Under the pieces are notes generated by a model. It searched no databases. It was not told the origin of the DNA and saw only the letters and a program-made list of their open reading frames with translations. From Mucilaginibacter gracilis (GTDB lineage: Bacteria > Bacteroidota > Bacteroidia > Sphingobacteriales > Sphingobacteriaceae), in assembly GCF_003633615.1 (NCBI RefSeq), contig NZ_RBKU01000001.1, positions 2,294,001 through 2,358,000 of the forward strand: a stretch of DNA of 64,000 bases. Reading direction: 5' to 3'. Below, piece after piece: positions 62,709-64,000 of the stretch. Both the position numbers and the translations under genes were made by a program. Within the stretch, counting starts at the first letter, position 1. Each line of letters starts with the position of its first letter.

Positions 62709-62776
62709 GAAACCGCAAGTTCCGCAGCGGTTTCCCCCGAAGAATGAGGGCAAGATTTTTTTCGTGTATACGAAAA
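62709..62776 (-). other. candidate oriT with two hairpins (module 2)
   Basis: On the minus strand: TTTTCGT-ATAC-ACGAAAA (62776-62759), a 24-base gap, then GAAACCGC-TGCGGAACTT-GCGGTTTC (62734-62709). Loop TGCGGAACTT and downstream CATAAAAC are the same as in module 1, while stem bases differ in a compensated way. Confidence 0.65.
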
Positions 62777-62879
62777 TACATCTTGCCGTAAACTGTCGTT
62801 TACTGTTTCCTGGGAAAAAGCCACCGTTTGCTTCGCACGCTTCCGCTTTTGATTTTGTTTGTTTTTTGTCTCCTTCTGG

Positions 62880-63044
62880 CTAGGGAATGATCGTGTCTAA
62901 TGCTTCTATTTCATGGAGTGACACGGAGAGGCGCAGGCGCCTTTTGATGCTGTGCCGGGGATGCTCCCGGACGCGTTGGATGTGGGGCTTATTGCTCAGC
63001 CTGGGATTCCAGGGGGTGTGGGGTCTTTCATGTGTTCTGCTCAT
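62880..63044 (-). CDS. possible small Arg-rich protein
   Basis: 54 residues from the ATG at 63044 (MSRTHERPHTPWNPRLSNKP ...), with a possible ribbon-helix-helix-like segment RLRLSVSLHEIEALDTII at the end. It lies upstream of mobC on the same strand, with oriT in between. It may be a small DNA-binding protein or the 5' remnant of a MobC-like gene. Confidence 0.4.
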   Translation of the reverse strand: MSRTHERPHTPWNPRLSNKPHIQRVREHPRHSIKRRLRLSVSLHEIEALDTIIP

Positions 63045-63177
63045 GGCTATTCGTTTTTGAATAGGCCAAAGGTGGGGAGGGTGGGGTTTTGGGATTGGGG
63101 ACTTTGGTGGGGACTGCCCTGATTTTTTAAGGCTGCCAATTATAGCATTTTAAAGCGCTTATCCTATTCGGCTTAGC

Positions 63178-63185
63178 TACTTTTG
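63178..63185 (+). promoter_or_regulatory. -7-like element upstream of the second recombinase pair
   Basis: TACTTTTG fits TAnnTTTG and lies about 110 bases before the small gene at 63295. No clear -33 element is seen. Confidence 0.3.
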
Positions 63186-63294
63186 CACTCTTCGTGGTTT
63201 TTAAATAGGGCTATACGATTTCCGGGAAGTCCCCTGAAAAGTCCCGGCTGTTCGTTTGTACACTTTCGCATTATTGTGGCCTAATAACCCAGTA

Positions 63295-63447
63295 ATGACG
63301 AACCAGGAAAGCAAATTAAGCCCTGAAAAGATCTTATCGCTGCTGAAAAAGCAGGATATCCACCTGACACCGCAGGAAGCTAAACAGCTGTTGTCGTTTT
63401 TTTCGCTACTGTCCGACATTTTAATTGATGATTTCTTGACGCGATGA
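63295..63447 (+). CDS. small protein preceding the serine recombinase (module 2)
   Basis: 50 residues from the ATG at 63295 (MTNQESKLSPEKILSLLKKQ ...). It shares with 17675-17848 the pattern PE..L..L.K..I......EAK.LL..F..L....I.. and the position directly before a serine recombinase. Here its stop overlaps the recombinase start (ATGA at 63444), giving translational coupling. Function unknown. Confidence 0.65.
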   Translation: MTNQESKLSPEKILSLLKKQDIHLTPQEAKQLLSFFSLLSDILIDDFLTR

Positions 63448-64000
63448 GTGCAGCAGACCTTTATATCCGGGTATCCACCGACGAACAGGCCGATAAGGGC
63501 TATTCCCAGCGCAACCAGGAAGAAATGCTGCGCCGGTATTGTGAGCAACATGCCATTGAAGTTCGTGAGGTGATCCGGGAGGACCATTCCGCGAAAACCT
63601 TTAACCGCCCGGCCTGGAAAAGCTATTTGTTACGGCTAAAAAAAAAGCGCTGGCAGGATGGGCAACTTGTCCTGTTCACCAAATGGGACCGTTTTAGCCG
63701 TAATGCCGGGGACGCCTACCAGATGATCAGTCTGTTGCGTAGCTTTGGTGTGGAACCTCAGGCGATCGATCAGCCGCTGGATTTGGCTATCCCGGAAAAT
63801 AAAATGATGCTGGCCTTTTACCTGGCGGCACCCGAGGTCGAGAATGACCGCAGGGCGCTGAACGTACTCCAGGGTATGCGCCGTGCCCGGAAAGAAGGGC
63901 GCTGGGTGTCATCGGCGCCGATCGGGTACGCCAATCTCAGCGCCGCCGATGGCCGTAAATATATCGCTGCTAAATACCCGGCTGCCGACATTATCCGCTG
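63444..64000 (+). CDS. large serine recombinase (3' end outside window)
   Basis: 185 complete codons are visible. Resolvase domain with Ser11 in LYIRVSTDEQADKGYSQ, TKWDRFSRN, and the start of the Recombinase domain (SSAPIGYANLS). About 60% similar by eye to the recombinase at 16038-17624 across this part. It belongs to the second mobile module and continues past the window. Confidence 0.9.
   Translation, partial: MSAADLYIRVSTDEQADKGYSQRNQEEMLRRYCEQHAIEVREVIREDHSAKTFNRPAWKSYLLRLKKKRWQDGQLVLFTKWDRFSRNAGDAYQMISLLRSFGVEPQAIDQPLDLAIPENKMMLAFYLAAPEVENDRRALNVLQGMRRARKEGRWVSSAPIGYANLSAADGRKYIAAKYPAADIIR

Overview
The window is a piece of a Bacteroidota chromosome, most like Sphingobacteriaceae (Mucilaginibacter/Pedobacter type). 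This rests on a SusC/SusD pair with its FecI/FecR regulators, RteC proteins, Bacteroides-style tra genes (TraE/F/G/I), and promoters of the TTG-N19-TAnnTTTG kind. No rRNA, tRNA or CRISPR array was recognised.

Layout. (1) 1-5.1 kb: a 5'-cut DUF6493-like gene and a large lipoprotein. (2) 5.5-15.9 kb: an RNA-repair and NAD island. A minus-strand operon (unknown basic protein, RtcB ligase, PrfH release factor) faces an NAD-salvage operon (NrtR regulator, NMN adenylyltransferase-Nudix, nicotinamide phosphoribosyltransferase, PRPP synthetase). The NAD-dependent RNA 2'-phosphotransferase KptA follows. Two identical 1262-bp ISAs1-type copies have landed here, one between the divergent promoters and one inside nadV; nadV also carries a 4-bp duplication. 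(3) 16-21.1 kb: a decayed mobilizable element with a serine recombinase, a small partner protein, a truncated RteC, a candidate oriT and mobilization genes. (4) 21.1-50.7 kb: core-like chromosome. It has an HtrA-like protease, two TlpA-type lipid- or membrane-facing thioredoxin proteins, a SusC/SusD uptake locus with ECF sigma/anti-sigma, and a stress/redox block (three old-yellow-enzyme reductases, pyruvate oxidase, a TrxR-like flavoprotein, a UBP zinc finger, a bicupin, an esterase and Dps). A hybrid histidine kinase and a LytTR regulator sit in the middle. (5) 51-64 kb: a GC-rich, broken conjugative element (RteC, frameshifted TraE, TraF, TraG, TraI, a deletion chimera), an MqsR/MqsA-like toxin-antitoxin pair, a second mobilization module and a second serine recombinase cut by the window edge.

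Main observations. Five promoters in the stress block share a direct repeat of CAACGA with exactly 21-bp spacing. In four of them a TAnnTTTA-like element starts 36-37 bp downstream of the second repeat. The spacing and the AAC core fit a LytTR response regulator, and one such regulator is encoded in the block, so this may be an undescribed local regulon. The two mobilization modules share an oriT-like pair of hairpins whose stems differ by compensating changes while one loop stays identical. The two serine recombinases are each preceded by a related ~50-residue protein. A 171-bp terminal-inverted-repeat element occurs on both sides of the 30-kb chromosomal block, and a 66-bp perfect repeat occurs in inverted orientation 42.6 kb apart.
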